Assembly (NCBI RefSeq): GCF_014647515.1 | Contig: NZ_BMPI01000018.1 | Location: forward strand, 104,154 to 162,107 | DNA length: 57,954 bases | Reading direction: 5' to 3' | Source: Dactylosporangium sucinum | Lineage (GTDB): Bacteria; Actinomycetota; Actinomycetes; Mycobacteriales; Micromonosporaceae | Shown: positions 16,907 to 26,297 of the stretch, one piece after another | Layout of the letters: every line of letters begins with the position of its first letter | Position numbering within the stretch: the first letter of the stretch is position 1 | Notes under the pieces: model-generated | Told to the model about the DNA's origin: nothing | What the model saw: only the letters and a program-made list of their open reading frames with translations | Database searches by the model: none | Position numbers and translations under genes: made by a program

Positions 16907-19099
16907 ATGAGCGGCAGCTTCCAGCCAGTGGCGGAGACCAGGCCCAGGATCCGGCAGGACGTGCTCTACTCCAGGACGCCCAGCGGTGTCCTGATCCGCA
17001 ACGCCGACACCGGCTTCCACCTCAAGTCGACGTCGGCCTACCGCCTGACGTCCCTGCTCGCGCCGTACCTCAACGGGCAGCACACGGTGGCCCAGCTGTG
17101 CGCCGGGCTCAACGACGGCCAGCGCGACATGGTCGGCGACATCGTCTCGAAGATGCTCGAACGGGGGTTCGCTCGCGACACGACCGACGACACCCCACCG
17201 CAGACGCCGCTGCCGCCGGAGGTCGCCGCGCGGTTCGCGTCCCAGATCAGCTACATCGACCACTTCACCGACAGCCCCGAGCACCGGTTCGCGAAGCTGC
17301 GGGCGGCGCGGATCGCGGTCGTCGGGGACGACCTCGTCGCGCGCTGGTGCGTGGCCGGTCTGGTGCGCAACGGCGCCGCGCACGTCGGCGTCCTGCCGTC
17401 GCTGGACCGGCCCGGGACCGGGTTCGCCGACGTCGCCGAGGAGGTCGCCGCGCTCGTCCGGGACGGCTGCGGCGTCGAGGTGACCCGGCTGGCCTCGCCG
17501 GTCGCGGGCTGGTCCGGCCTCGCCGGTTACGACGCCGTGCTGGTCACCGACGCGGGTGCCGCGCCGGGCGTCGTCACCGGCCTGCTCGCCGCCGGCGTCC
17601 CCGCCGGCGTCGTGCTGCTGTCCGCGACCACCTACGGCGACCAGGTGCTGGTCGGGCCGGTCATGACGGCCGAGCGGCCCGGATGCTGGGTCTGCACGAC
17701 CCTGCGGTTCGGCGCCAACGACGAGACCGGTGCCGCGGCCGGCGTGTGGAGCCGGAGCGTCGTTCCGGCCGTCGAACCCACGTCCGCGCTCAGCGCTCCG
17801 CACGCGGCGATGATCGGGAACCTCCTCGCGTACGAGGCCTTCCGGGTGCTCACCGGCACGATGCCGGCCGAGGCGGCCGGCACCGTGATCGTCCAGCGGC
17901 TGGACTCGCTCGACGCGGTGGCCGAACCTCTGCTGCCGCACCCGGCCTGCCCGTACTGCCGGGCCGGAGCCGCGGCCGGCGATCCGCTCGCGGGGCTGGT
18001 GCCGGGCTCGCCGGCGATGACCGAGGCCCGGGACGCCGAGGACACCGACGACGCGCTGGTCCGGCTGCAGGAGACCGCGAGCCGGCTCGTGCAGCCGAAC
18101 ATCGGGGTGTTCGCCGAGTTCGACGACGAGCGGTTCACGCAGATTCCGCTCAAGGTCGCGCGCCTGCGCCTGTCGCTCGGTCCCCGCGCCGTGCGCTCCG
18201 TGACGACCTTCGACGTCCATCACCTCGTCGGGGCGCGCTCATCGGCGCTGCTCGCCGCGGCCGAGGCGTACGCCGGGCACGTGGCGCCCCTGCCCGGCGT
18301 CGCCCGGGAGCCCGGCGACCGCCCGGTGGTCGAGCCCGGCCGGCTGGACATCGGACGCGGCGCGCGGGTGGCCGCCGAGGACGTGGCGCACTGGGTGCCG
18401 GCGACGTCACTGCTGTCCGGCGAGGAGTTCGCCGTACCGGCGGCGGCGGTCCGCCCGTCCGGCGCGTACAACCGGGACGGGCTCTGCGTCACGACCACCG
18501 CCGGCACCGGCTCCGGACCCACGGCCGCCGAGGCACTCGGTGCCGGGCTCGCGTCGGCGCTCGCCTACCACGCGCTCGACCGGGCCGTCCGCGGGGGCGC
18601 GGTCGCCGCGGTGGACCGGTCGGCGTTCGCGGCCGATCCGGAGCTGGACTTCCTCAACCGGTCGGCGGACAACCTCGAGCTCGCGTTCGAGGTCCTCGAC
18701 CTCGGCGAGGACCGGGTCTCCGGCGTGCACGCCGTGCTCGCCCGGGCCCGGGCCGACGACCACGACACTCCGCTCTGGACGATCGGGGCGGACCTCGACC
18801 GCCGCCGCGCGGTGGTGCGCGCGCTCCGCGACCTCGTCGGCGTCGTCCAGGTCACCCGTGAGTTCCCGGACGAGCGGCCGGGTGCCGCGGACGGGTTCCT
18901 GCGCGCGTTCGACCCGTACACGCTGCCCGCCGGCGGTGTGACCGACGAGGTCGCATCCGCGACGGCGGGGGCCTGGCCGGACGTGCTCGACCGGATCCGG
19001 GCGGCCGGGCGGGACGCGCTCGCGGTGTCGACCACGCCCGCGGACCTGCGCTCGGCGGGCCTGCACACGGTTCGGGTACTGCTGGTGAACGGCGCCTGA
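16907..19099 (+). CDS. TOMM leader-binding protein: RRE + E1/ThiF-like + degenerate YcaO
   Basis: This 730-residue protein is the partner (F/C-type) protein that presents the precursor leader to the cyclodehydratase. Residues about 8-95 (DVLYSRTPSGVLIRNADTGF, then LAPYLNGQHTVAQLCAGLND) form a PqqD-like RiPP recognition element. Residues about 120-350 are ThiF/E1-like (ARIAVVGDDLVARWCVAGLV) with two zinc CxxC pairs, CWVC near 262 and CPYC near 347. The adenylation Arg and catalytic Cys of true E1 enzymes are not evident. The C-terminal about 300 residues follow the YcaO fold pattern (GTGSGPTAAEALGAGLASAL, then GLHTVRVLLVNGA) but lack the ATP/Mg-binding Glu residues. It starts 29 bases after the SARP stop and ends 2 bases before YcaO-1. 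Confidence 0.85.
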   Translation: MSGSFQPVAETRPRIRQDVLYSRTPSGVLIRNADTGFHLKSTSAYRLTSLLAPYLNGQHTVAQLCAGLNDGQRDMVGDIVSKMLERGFARDTTDDTPPQTPLPPEVAARFASQISYIDHFTDSPEHRFAKLRAARIAVVGDDLVARWCVAGLVRNGAAHVGVLPSLDRPGTGFADVAEEVAALVRDGCGVEVTRLASPVAGWSGLAGYDAVLVTDAGAAPGVVTGLLAAGVPAGVVLLSATTYGDQVLVGPVMTAERPGCWVCTTLRFGANDETGAAAGVWSRSVVPAVEPTSALSAPHAAMIGNLLAYEAFRVLTGTMPAEAAGTVIVQRLDSLDAVAEPLLPHPACPYCRAGAAAGDPLAGLVPGSPAMTEARDAEDTDDALVRLQETASRLVQPNIGVFAEFDDERFTQIPLKVARLRLSLGPRAVRSVTTFDVHHLVGARSSALLAAAEAYAGHVAPLPGVAREPGDRPVVEPGRLDIGRGARVAAEDVAHWVPATSLLSGEEFAVPAAAVRPSGAYNRDGLCVTTTAGTGSGPTAAEALGAGLASALAYHALDRAVRGGAVAAVDRSAFAADPELDFLNRSADNLELAFEVLDLGEDRVSGVHAVLARARADDHDTPLWTIGADLDRRRAVVRALRDLVGVVQVTREFPDERPGAADGFLRAFDPYTLPAGGVTDEVASATAGAWPDVLDRIRAAGRDALAVSTTPADLRSAGLHTVRVLLVNGA

Positions 19100-19101
19100 G
19101 C

Positions 19102-20988
19102 ATGCCGACCGACACCCTTCCCTGGGCCGGCGCGTGCGCCGCGCTGGCCGAGTCGATCCGGCGGGAACTGCCCCGGCACCTGCCCGCCGGGGCCGGCGAC
19201 CGCCTCGTGGTCGTCGCCCCGCTGGGCGTCCGCGACGAGCTCACGGTCACGCTGCCGCCGGCCGGCTTCGGTACGCCGGCGGTGCCGGTGCTCCTGACCG
19301 GACGCAGCGCGATCGTCGGGCCGCTCGCCGCCCGGGGCCGCCCGAGCCCGGCGTGCCAGCGGTGCCTGGCCCGGCGCTGGCAGCTGATCCGCCCCGACTT
19401 CCTGCGCAACGGCCTGGAGTGCGGCGACCCCGCCGTCGCGGCCGGGGAGCCGCCGCTGCTGACCGCCTTCACCGTCACGAGGCTGGCCGCGCTCATCGCG
19501 GCCGGCCTCCAGCAGGACGCCGATGGTGCGTACCCGTTCGTGTACGCACTCGACCTGGCGACCGCGGCGACGACCCGGACCCGGCTCGTCCCGGACCCGG
19601 ACTGCCCGGCCTGCGGCACCGCACGCGCCGACACCGCCGAAGCGGCGGTCGTCGACCTCGTCCCGTCGCCGAAGCCGCCGGGCGGCGGGATCCGGCAGCG
19701 GACGCTCGGCGAGCTCGACCTGCCGGTGGACGCGCTGGTCAACCCGGTGTGCGGGGTGGTGGGCGACGGCGCGGTCCCGATCATGGTGCTGCCGAGCACC
19801 GCGTCGGTCAACGGCAGCTTCGCCCTGCGCTCGGGCGTGAACCAGCTCTACGACGTGCACTGGGGCGGCCACACCAACAGCTATGGGGCGAGCCGCCTGG
19901 TCGGCATCCTCGAAGGGCTGGAGCGCCACGCCGGCGTCAGCCCCCGCGGGCTGCGGGCGCCGCTGCGGGCGAGCCTGGACGAGCTGGGCGCGGAGGCGCT
20001 CGACCCGCGCGGCTGCGGCGTGTACTCCGACGCGTTCTACGCCGCGGAGCCGCAGGTCCGGCCGTTCGCCCCGGACCGGCCGATCGACTGGGTGTGGGGC
20101 TGGTCGCTGCGCGACGAGCGGGCGGTCCTGGTGCCGCTGGTGCTGACGTACTACCACCACGCGCCAAAGGCCGAGCGTTTCGTGCAGGAGTGCTCCAACG
20201 GGTGCGCCTCGGGCTCGTCGCTGCTCGAAGCCGTCGTCTGCGGCCTGTCCGAACTGGTCGAGCGCGACGCGTTCCTGCTGAGCTGGTACGGCGAGGTCGC
20301 CCTGCCGGAGATCGATCCGGCGACGAGCACCCGGGCCGAGACCCGGATGATGGTCGACCGGCTCCGGATGTACGGCTACGAGCCCCGGTTCTTCGACGCC
20401 CGGACCGCGACGACACCCCTGCCGGTCGTGGCGGCCGTGGCCGAGCGCGTCGACGGCGGCGTGGGCGCGCTCAGCTTCGGCGCGGGTGCCGGGCTGGATC
20501 CGGAGGACGCCCTCGCGAGCGCGCTCGACGAGATCGCCACCGACTCGTTGCTGCTGCGCCGCCGCACCGAACGGGACCTGCCGCGACTGCGCGCGCTGGC
20601 GTCCGACTTCGACCTCGTGCGGGCGCTGCACGACCACCCGATGGTCTACGGCGTCCCGGAGATGCGCAAGTACGCCGAGTTCCTGCTCGGTCCGCGGGAC
20701 CGGCTCGTGCCGGTGGACGCCCTGCGACCGTGGATCGAGCCCGGCGCGGACCTCGCCGAGGACCTGCGAGGGTGCGTCGCCGCCCTGGCCGGCGAGGGGT
20801 TCGACGTGATCGTGGTCAACCAGACCTCCCCCGAGCAGCGGGCGATGGGGCTGCACACGGTGAGCGTGCTCGTGCCCGGACTGGTGCCGATCGACTTCGG
20901 CTGGCGGCGGCAACGGGTCCTGAGCATGCCGCGCCTGCGCGAGAGCGTGGGCGGCGCGCTCAACCCTGCCCCACACCCGTTTCCCTGA
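19102..20988 (+). CDS. TOMM YcaO cyclodehydratase 1 (with zinc-binding N-terminal domain)
   Basis: ATP-dependent cyclodehydratase forming thiazoline or (methyl)oxazoline from Cys, Ser or Thr in the precursor core. It has 628 residues. An N-terminal domain (about 1-190) with CQRC near 84 and CPAC near 167 resembles the C-terminal part of ThiF-like partner proteins. The YcaO domain (about 205-628) has VGILEGLERHAG, SNGCASGSSLLEAVVCGLSELVERDAF and LDEIATDS, which supply the ATP/Mg Glu ligands. It ends in PHPFP, the PxPxP tail known from azoline-forming YcaO proteins. It lies 2 bases after the leader-binding gene and 13 before SagB. It is paralogous to the YcaO at 29165. Confidence 0.92.
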   Translation: MPTDTLPWAGACAALAESIRRELPRHLPAGAGDRLVVVAPLGVRDELTVTLPPAGFGTPAVPVLLTGRSAIVGPLAARGRPSPACQRCLARRWQLIRPDFLRNGLECGDPAVAAGEPPLLTAFTVTRLAALIAAGLQQDADGAYPFVYALDLATAATTRTRLVPDPDCPACGTARADTAEAAVVDLVPSPKPPGGGIRQRTLGELDLPVDALVNPVCGVVGDGAVPIMVLPSTASVNGSFALRSGVNQLYDVHWGGHTNSYGASRLVGILEGLERHAGVSPRGLRAPLRASLDELGAEALDPRGCGVYSDAFYAAEPQVRPFAPDRPIDWVWGWSLRDERAVLVPLVLTYYHHAPKAERFVQECSNGCASGSSLLEAVVCGLSELVERDAFLLSWYGEVALPEIDPATSTRAETRMMVDRLRMYGYEPRFFDARTATTPLPVVAAVAERVDGGVGALSFGAGAGLDPEDALASALDEIATDSLLLRRRTERDLPRLRALASDFDLVRALHDHPMVYGVPEMRKYAEFLLGPRDRLVPVDALRPWIEPGADLAEDLRGCVAALAGEGFDVIVVNQTSPEQRAMGLHTVSVLVPGLVPIDFGWRRQRVLSMPRLRESVGGALNPAPHPFP

Positions 20989-21001
20989 TGAGGAGTGTTT
21001 C

Positions 21002-22543
21002 ATGAGCGTCGCGAAGGACTACCTGGACGCCATCGTGCGGCGCGCCCGGGAGGGCACGGACCCGGAGGGCTTCGAGATCGACTGGGGCGACAAGCCCCGG
21101 CATGCGAAGTTCTACCCGGGAGCCGACGGCTTCGCGTTGCCGGGCCCGTCCGCCGAACCGGATCCCACCGCCGGGGTGGTGACGATACCGGTGCTCGGTG
21201 ACCTGCTGTTCCACTCGTACGCCCAGCTCGGGCGGCGGTTGACGATCGACGCCAGCGGTCAGTCCCTGCGCCCGCGGTACGAGGTCGCGAAGTGGGGACG
21301 GGGCACCGCCTCGGGCGGAGGCATCTATCCGGTCAGCGTCTACTGGGCGACCGGCGCGCGGGGAGCGGCCGTGCCCGGCCTGTACCACTACTTCCCGCTC
21401 CAGCACGCGATGCGGCAGCTGATCGCCGGCGACGTGACGGCGGAGATCGCCGCCGCGCTGGGCGAGCCGTCCACGGCGGACCAGTACCTCGTCCTCGGCA
21501 TCAAGTTCTGGCAGAGCGCGTTCAAGTACAACACCTTCAGCTACCACGCCACCGGCTTCGACGTCGGCACGATCCTGCACACGTGGCGGATGCTCGGCAC
21601 CGCCCACGGCGTGACGCTGACGCCCAGCCTGTGGTTCGACGAGCCACGCCTCAGCCGGCTGCTGAACATCCGGCCGGAGCAGGAGGGCGTCTTCGCCGTG
21701 GTACCGCTGGATCCGTCGCGCCGCGGGCCGGCCACGGCCGACGGGCACCGGCCCCGCGTCCGCGGCCGCGACCAGGAGCGGTCCCGCCGGGTGCTGACCT
21801 TCGACACGGTGACGCGGCTGCACGAGGCGACCGTCGCCGGATGCGCCGAGCGGCCCGGTCCCGAAGCGGTCAAGTCCGCGCAGGTCGCGCCGCGGCCCGA
21901 CCTGGAGGAGGTGCCGCTGCCGGCGCCCGCGCCGGCGATCCGCGACGTCCGCCAGGCGTTGCGGGCCAGGGTCACCTCCTTCGGCCGGTTCGAGGCCCAC
22001 TGGACCTTCACCGGCGCCCAGCTCGCGGCGGTCCTCAGCGCCGGAGCCGCCGCGGCGGCCGGGTTCGGCTGCGACGTCCTGCCGGCCGGGGAGGCCCTGA
22101 CGCTGGTGCAGCAGTACGTGTTCGTCAACCACGTGCAGGGCGTCGATCCGGGCCTCTACGAGTACGACCCGTCCGGGGGTGCGCTGCGCCTGATCCGGCG
22201 GGGACTGCCCGGGCTGTTCCTGCAGGCGAACTACACGATGGGCAACTACAGCCTCGAGCAGGCCGCCGCCGTGATCGTGCCCGCGGTGCGGGTCCCGGCG
22301 CTGCTGGACGCGCTGGGTGACCGCGGATACCGGCTCGCGACGGCGGTCACCGGCGCGGTGACGCAGGCCTGCTACACCGCGTCGGCCGCGATCGGCACCG
22401 GCTGCGGCGTCGCCCTCGCCCTCGACGCCGTCGGGTACGTCGAGGAGCTCGGACTTCAGGCCAGCGACGAGATCCCGCTGCTGCTCATGATGGTCGGCCA
22501 CCAGCGCAGGCCCGCCGCGACCTACCGCTTCGACCTGATCTGA
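21002..22543 (+). CDS. SagB/ThcOx-type FMN azoline dehydrogenase
   Basis: This enzyme oxidises azolines to azoles with FMN. The 513-residue protein contains two tandem nitroreductase-like halves. The first (about 55-240) includes LRPRYEVAKWGRGTASGGGIYP, the SagB signature 'S/A-GGG-YP' substrate loop, with LVLGIKFWQSAFKYNTFSYH (likely FMN/catalytic Lys-Tyr region) and DVGTILHTWRMLGTAHG. The second (about 320-513) contains LFLQANYTMGNYSLEQAAAV and a YTASAAIGTGCG loop. The tandem design fits SagB/ThcOx enzymes. It has a good SD (gaggag) before ATG 21002 and a 23-base gap to LanB. Confidence 0.9.
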   Translation: MSVAKDYLDAIVRRAREGTDPEGFEIDWGDKPRHAKFYPGADGFALPGPSAEPDPTAGVVTIPVLGDLLFHSYAQLGRRLTIDASGQSLRPRYEVAKWGRGTASGGGIYPVSVYWATGARGAAVPGLYHYFPLQHAMRQLIAGDVTAEIAAALGEPSTADQYLVLGIKFWQSAFKYNTFSYHATGFDVGTILHTWRMLGTAHGVTLTPSLWFDEPRLSRLLNIRPEQEGVFAVVPLDPSRRGPATADGHRPRVRGRDQERSRRVLTFDTVTRLHEATVAGCAERPGPEAVKSAQVAPRPDLEEVPLPAPAPAIRDVRQALRARVTSFGRFEAHWTFTGAQLAAVLSAGAAAAAGFGCDVLPAGEALTLVQQYVFVNHVQGVDPGLYEYDPSGGALRLIRRGLPGLFLQANYTMGNYSLEQAAAVIVPAVRVPALLDALGDRGYRLATAVTGAVTQACYTASAAIGTGCGVALALDAVGYVEELGLQASDEIPLLLMMVGHQRRPAATYRFDLI

Positions 22544-22566
22544 CCGTCCACTCGCTTCGGAGGCAA

Positions 22567-25266
22567 ATGATGACGGATCCCGTGTCCTGGCGGCTCGGCC
22601 GGTGGTACATGCTGCGCGTGGCGAGCCTGCCGGTCGAGCTGCTGACAGGGTTGCGGTTCTCCGGCAGTGTCGCGTGGGCGGACTCGGTCATCGCGGAGCG
22701 CGACCGCCTCGCCGCCGACGGGCGGCGGCTGAGCGACCTGCTGCACGAGTACATCGGCGAGCACCTCGACGAGCACGCCCGCCGGTCGCTCCTCGCCGCT
22801 CGCCGGCAGATCTTCAACAACCGCATGCCGAGGGACGTGGCCGCCCTGCACGGCGTGGCCGGCGACCTCGGCGCGGCGCTGGCCGCCTGGCTGCGCGACC
22901 GCGCCGCGCTGGACGTCCTGACCGCCACCGGCCCCGACGTCGTGGCGGCGGACACCCGGCGGAGCCGGGCCGTCCTGCGCGAGCTGGCCGGCGATCCGCG
23001 CCTGCGAAACGGCCTGCTGCTCGCGTCGTCGTCGCTCGACACCTACCTGGACGGGTACCGCACCGCCGACCGGCCGAACCTGAGCAAGCGGGAGCGGCGC
23101 ATCGAGCGCTCCCTGCTGGAGTACCTGTACCGGATCGCGTACAAGACCAGCCCGTTCAGCACCTTCACGGGGCTCGCGGTCGGTGAGTTCGCCGACTCGG
23201 AGCGGGCGACGCTGTTCGCCGGGCACGTCGGCAAGCGGTGGCACAGCAACCCGCGGCTGAACGTCGCGGTGCTCGGCCGCCTGAGCGACCTCATCGTGGC
23301 CAACGACGAGCTGTGCGCCGACCTGCCGGTGCGGCTGACCCCGGGCTGGAAGTCCGAGCTCGACCGGATCCGGTACGTGCGCCAGTCGACGAACTACGGC
23401 GACGACGCCGCGACCGTCGGGTTCGACCTGGTCCGGACCGACGTCTACTACCTCAGCCGCAACACGAGCCTCGAACGGACCCTGGAGGTCCTGGAGCGCG
23501 AACCGGGGCTGCGGTTCCGTGACTTCGTCGATCGCGTCCGGGTCATCGAGCAGGCGACCGCGGAGGAGGGCGAACGATGGGCCCGGGCGCTGAGCCGGCT
23601 CGGCCTGCTGGAGGTCGCCGCCCCGCGGCTGGACATCCACCAGACCGATCCGGTCCGCGGGTTCGCGGCCGACCTGCGCCGGCTCGACCAACCGTGGGCC
23701 GAGGCCCTCGCCGCGCGGCTCGACGCGGTGGCGGCACGGATCGGCAGGTACGTGCACGCGGAGGTGCCCGAGCGTCGCGAGATCCTCGGCTGGCTGCGCG
23801 CGGAGCTCACCGCCGCCCAGCAGAGCCTCGGCGCGCAGGACGCCACGCTGCCGCAGACGCTGCTCTACGAGGACATGCGGCTGGAGGTCGACTCGCTCGT
23901 CACCGGCCGGACGGAGTGGATCGACCGGGTCGGCACCGATCTGCAGACGATCGGCTCGGTGCAGCCCGTCTTCGACTTCATGCGGCCGCAGCAGTTGCTG
24001 CTGAGAGCGTTCTTCCTGATCCGGTACGGTCGCGGCGGCCGCTGCGACGACCTGTTGAAGTTCGTGCACGACTTCCAGGAAGACATCTACGACCAGTACG
24101 TCGAGGCCACCGAGCGGCAGTGGAACTCCGCCGGGAGCACCCGCCGGTCCGGCCTGAACAACTGGCTGAACAGCCCGGAGATCACCGCGCTCGAACAGGC
24201 CAGGCAGCGGTTCACCGACGGCATGCGGCGGGCCTGGGCGGCGCTGCCGGCCGGCGCCGCCGAGCTGGTCCTCGACGACGACTTCATGGCGGCGGTCGCC
24301 GGGGAACTGGCCCCGGCCGCCCGCACGTTCAGCCCGATGGCCCACTTCATCCAGCTCGCCCGCACGCCGGACGGGCCGCTGGCGGTCCTCAACCAGTCCT
24401 TCGGCAGCCTGTCGTTCCCGTTCTCCCGCTTCACCCACTGCTTCACCGAGGAGGGCGGCGACCTCGCCACGCTCGTGCGCGAAGAGAACCGGCTGCGCCA
24501 GCCCGGCGGCGCCGTCTTCGCCGAGCTCGTCGGCGGCGTGCTCACCACGAACCTCAACCTGCACGGCCGGCTGATCGACTACCAGCTGGTCTGCCCGGGC
24601 GAGACCGGCTCGGTCCCGGTCGAGGAGCAGATCGCGCTGGACGACCTGTACATCGAGCACGACGAGGCCGCCGACCGGGTCGTGCTGCGGTCCCGGCGCC
24701 TCGGCCGGGAGGTGGTTCCCGTGTACCTCGGCTACCTCATCCCGATGGCGCTGCCGGCGATCCCGCGCGTGCTGACGCTGTTCGCGCCGACGTCGGTCGG
24801 CGCCATGCGGCCGTGGGACGGCGTGCCCGAGGCGGAGAGCACCGCGGGTGTCACCGGCCGTCCGCGGATCCGCTTCCGCAACACCGTGATCCGCCGGCGG
24901 AGCTGGAAGGTCGAGGTGGGCGCGCTACCGGCGCGGGAGCCGGACGCCTCCGACGCGACCTGGCTGCTGTCGTGGCGCTCCTGGCAGCGTGAGCACGGCC
25001 TGCCGGACCGGGTCTTCGCCCGCTTCGGCAACCCGGCCGGCACGCGGGAGCGGGCGTGGCGGGACTCGTCCAAGCCGCACTACGTGGACTTCGGCAGCGT
25101 CCACTCGCTCGTGGTGCTCGACCACCTGGCCCGCAACGCCGGGGGCGACGTCGGGTTCGAGGAGATGCTGCCCACCGAGGACCAGCTCTCGGTCACCTCG
25201 GACCAGGGCCACCACGTCGCCGAGATGATCGTCGAAATGATCAAGTACGAGAGGGGTGCACAGTGA
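22567..25266 (+). CDS. LanB-type dehydratase, glutamylation subunit (split)
   Basis: This uses glutamyl-tRNA to glutamylate Ser/Thr side chains of the precursor, the first step of Dha/Dhb formation. The 899-residue product covers the Lant_dehydr_N region. Hallmarks are LNLSKRERRIERSLLEYLYR followed by AYKTSPFSTFTG (family motif 'TSPfstf'), SNPRLNVAVLGRL, the long central helical part, and LNQSFGSLSFPFSRF with HFIQLARTPDG. The C-terminus stops after RARFG..KPHYVDFGSV, so the elimination domain is absent and is supplied by the next gene. This split is typical of thiopeptides and goadsporin. The stop overlaps the next GTG start as GTGA (25263-25266). A second in-frame ATG at 22570 is equally close to the SD. 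Confidence 0.93.
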   Translation: MMTDPVSWRLGRWYMLRVASLPVELLTGLRFSGSVAWADSVIAERDRLAADGRRLSDLLHEYIGEHLDEHARRSLLAARRQIFNNRMPRDVAALHGVAGDLGAALAAWLRDRAALDVLTATGPDVVAADTRRSRAVLRELAGDPRLRNGLLLASSSLDTYLDGYRTADRPNLSKRERRIERSLLEYLYRIAYKTSPFSTFTGLAVGEFADSERATLFAGHVGKRWHSNPRLNVAVLGRLSDLIVANDELCADLPVRLTPGWKSELDRIRYVRQSTNYGDDAATVGFDLVRTDVYYLSRNTSLERTLEVLEREPGLRFRDFVDRVRVIEQATAEEGERWARALSRLGLLEVAAPRLDIHQTDPVRGFAADLRRLDQPWAEALAARLDAVAARIGRYVHAEVPERREILGWLRAELTAAQQSLGAQDATLPQTLLYEDMRLEVDSLVTGRTEWIDRVGTDLQTIGSVQPVFDFMRPQQLLLRAFFLIRYGRGGRCDDLLKFVHDFQEDIYDQYVEATERQWNSAGSTRRSGLNNWLNSPEITALEQARQRFTDGMRRAWAALPAGAAELVLDDDFMAAVAGELAPAARTFSPMAHFIQLARTPDGPLAVLNQSFGSLSFPFSRFTHCFTEEGGDLATLVREENRLRQPGGAVFAELVGGVLTTNLNLHGRLIDYQLVCPGETGSVPVEEQIALDDLYIEHDEAADRVVLRSRRLGREVVPVYLGYLIPMALPAIPRVLTLFAPTSVGAMRPWDGVPEAESTAGVTGRPRIRFRNTVIRRRSWKVEVGALPAREPDASDATWLLSWRSWQREHGLPDRVFARFGNPAGTRERAWRDSSKPHYVDFGSVHSLVVLDHLARNAGGDVGFEEMLPTEDQLSVTSDQGHHVAEMIVEMIKYERGAQ

Positions 25267-26297
25267 CGCCTGGGGACTGGCACGGCATACACGTCTACTA
25301 CGCCGGCAACCGCCGCCCGATGCTGACCGGGTGCGTTCGGCCGCTGATCGAGCACCTGCGCGGCGACGGCCTGCTCGCGGGCTACTTCTTCATCAACTAC
25401 TGGGTGGAGGGACCGCACCTGCGGCTGCGGCTGCGACCGTCCACACCGGACGCGACCGCCGAGGTGCTGCGGCGCGCCGAGGCGGCGATCGAGCAGTTCC
25501 TCCGCGAGCGCCCGGCACTCTACGAGCCGAGCGCCTCGGCCTTCTCCGACATGTACGACAAGATGTTCGGCTTCGAGTTCACCGACGACGAACGCCGGCA
25601 GTACGTCGACGAGCACGGCGTCATGCGCATGGAGCGGAACAACACCTACAAGTACGTGCCGTACGAGCCGGAGTACGGCAAGTACGGCGGCGAGGCCGGC
25701 GTCGCGGTCGCCGAGTGGCACTTCGAGTACTCGTCGGATCTCGTCATCGAGGCGACCCGGACGCTGAACCTGCACCTGCGCCGGGCGACGCTGGGCCTCG
25801 CCGTCCAGCTCATGATGGTGATGACGACGGTGTTCCTGGACGACGAGGACTCCATCACGACGTTCCTCGAGGACTACGCCGAGTACTGGCGGCGCACCTA
25901 CGACGGTGTCGTGCCGATGGACGGCACCGGCGCCCACGACAAGGCGTACGAGATGATGGGCGACCGGGTGACCCGCCGGTTCCTCGACCTGCGGGCCATC
26001 TGCGCCGGGGGTCGCGCGCGCGAGCTGCCCGGGCTGCTGGGCGGCTGGTACGAGCACTGCGTCGAGCTGCGGGACCGGGTCGCCGCGCTGGCCGAGCGGG
26101 GCGAGCTGCACCTGCGGGACTGGAGCGGCGCGTCCGCCCCGGTCACCGACGTCCCCGACGCGCTGCGCCGGGTGCTGTGGGCCTACCTCCACATGACCAA
26201 CAACCGGCTGAGCGTGACCCTCGCCGACGAGTCGTACCTGGGCCACGTGCTGACCAGGGCGCTGCGCGACCGGCACCTCGTCGAGGCGGCGGGATGA
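25263..26297 (+). CDS. LanB elimination subunit (thiopeptide-type bacteriocin biosynthesis domain)
   Basis: The 344-residue protein is homologous to the C-terminal SpaB/LanB domain that removes glutamate to give dehydroalanine/dehydrobutyrine. Diagnostic blocks are WHGIHVYYAG at the N-terminus, GPHLRLRLRP (basic substrate-binding strand), YEPEYGKYGG (matching the YxxExxRYGG of full-length LanB) and LHMTNNRLSV near the C-terminus (matching HMxxNRL with the catalytic His). Thiopeptide clusters carry a second, diverged small homologue for [4+2] cycloaddition. Only this one is visible here, so elimination is the better assignment; a bifunctional role cannot be excluded. Its stop overlaps the next start as ATGA. 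Confidence 0.88.
   Translation: MTPGDWHGIHVYYAGNRRPMLTGCVRPLIEHLRGDGLLAGYFFINYWVEGPHLRLRLRPSTPDATAEVLRRAEAAIEQFLRERPALYEPSASAFSDMYDKMFGFEFTDDERRQYVDEHGVMRMERNNTYKYVPYEPEYGKYGGEAGVAVAEWHFEYSSDLVIEATRTLNLHLRRATLGLAVQLMMVMTTVFLDDEDSITTFLEDYAEYWRRTYDGVVPMDGTGAHDKAYEMMGDRVTRRFLDLRAICAGGRARELPGLLGGWYEHCVELRDRVAALAERGELHLRDWSGASAPVTDVPDALRRVLWAYLHMTNNRLSVTLADESYLGHVLTRALRDRHLVEAAG

Noticed and set aside
15122..19066. Long minus-strand frames opposite the SARP, leader-binding and YcaO genes
   Set aside because: These are mirror frames caused by high GC at third positions; the plus-strand proteins carry clear domains.
25263..26297. Pyridine synthase ([4+2] cyclase) for a thiopeptide
   Set aside because: It keeps the elimination-domain motifs (GPHLRLRLR, YEPEYGKYGG, HMTNNRL), and an elimination subunit is needed; a single small LanB-like protein is better assigned to that step.
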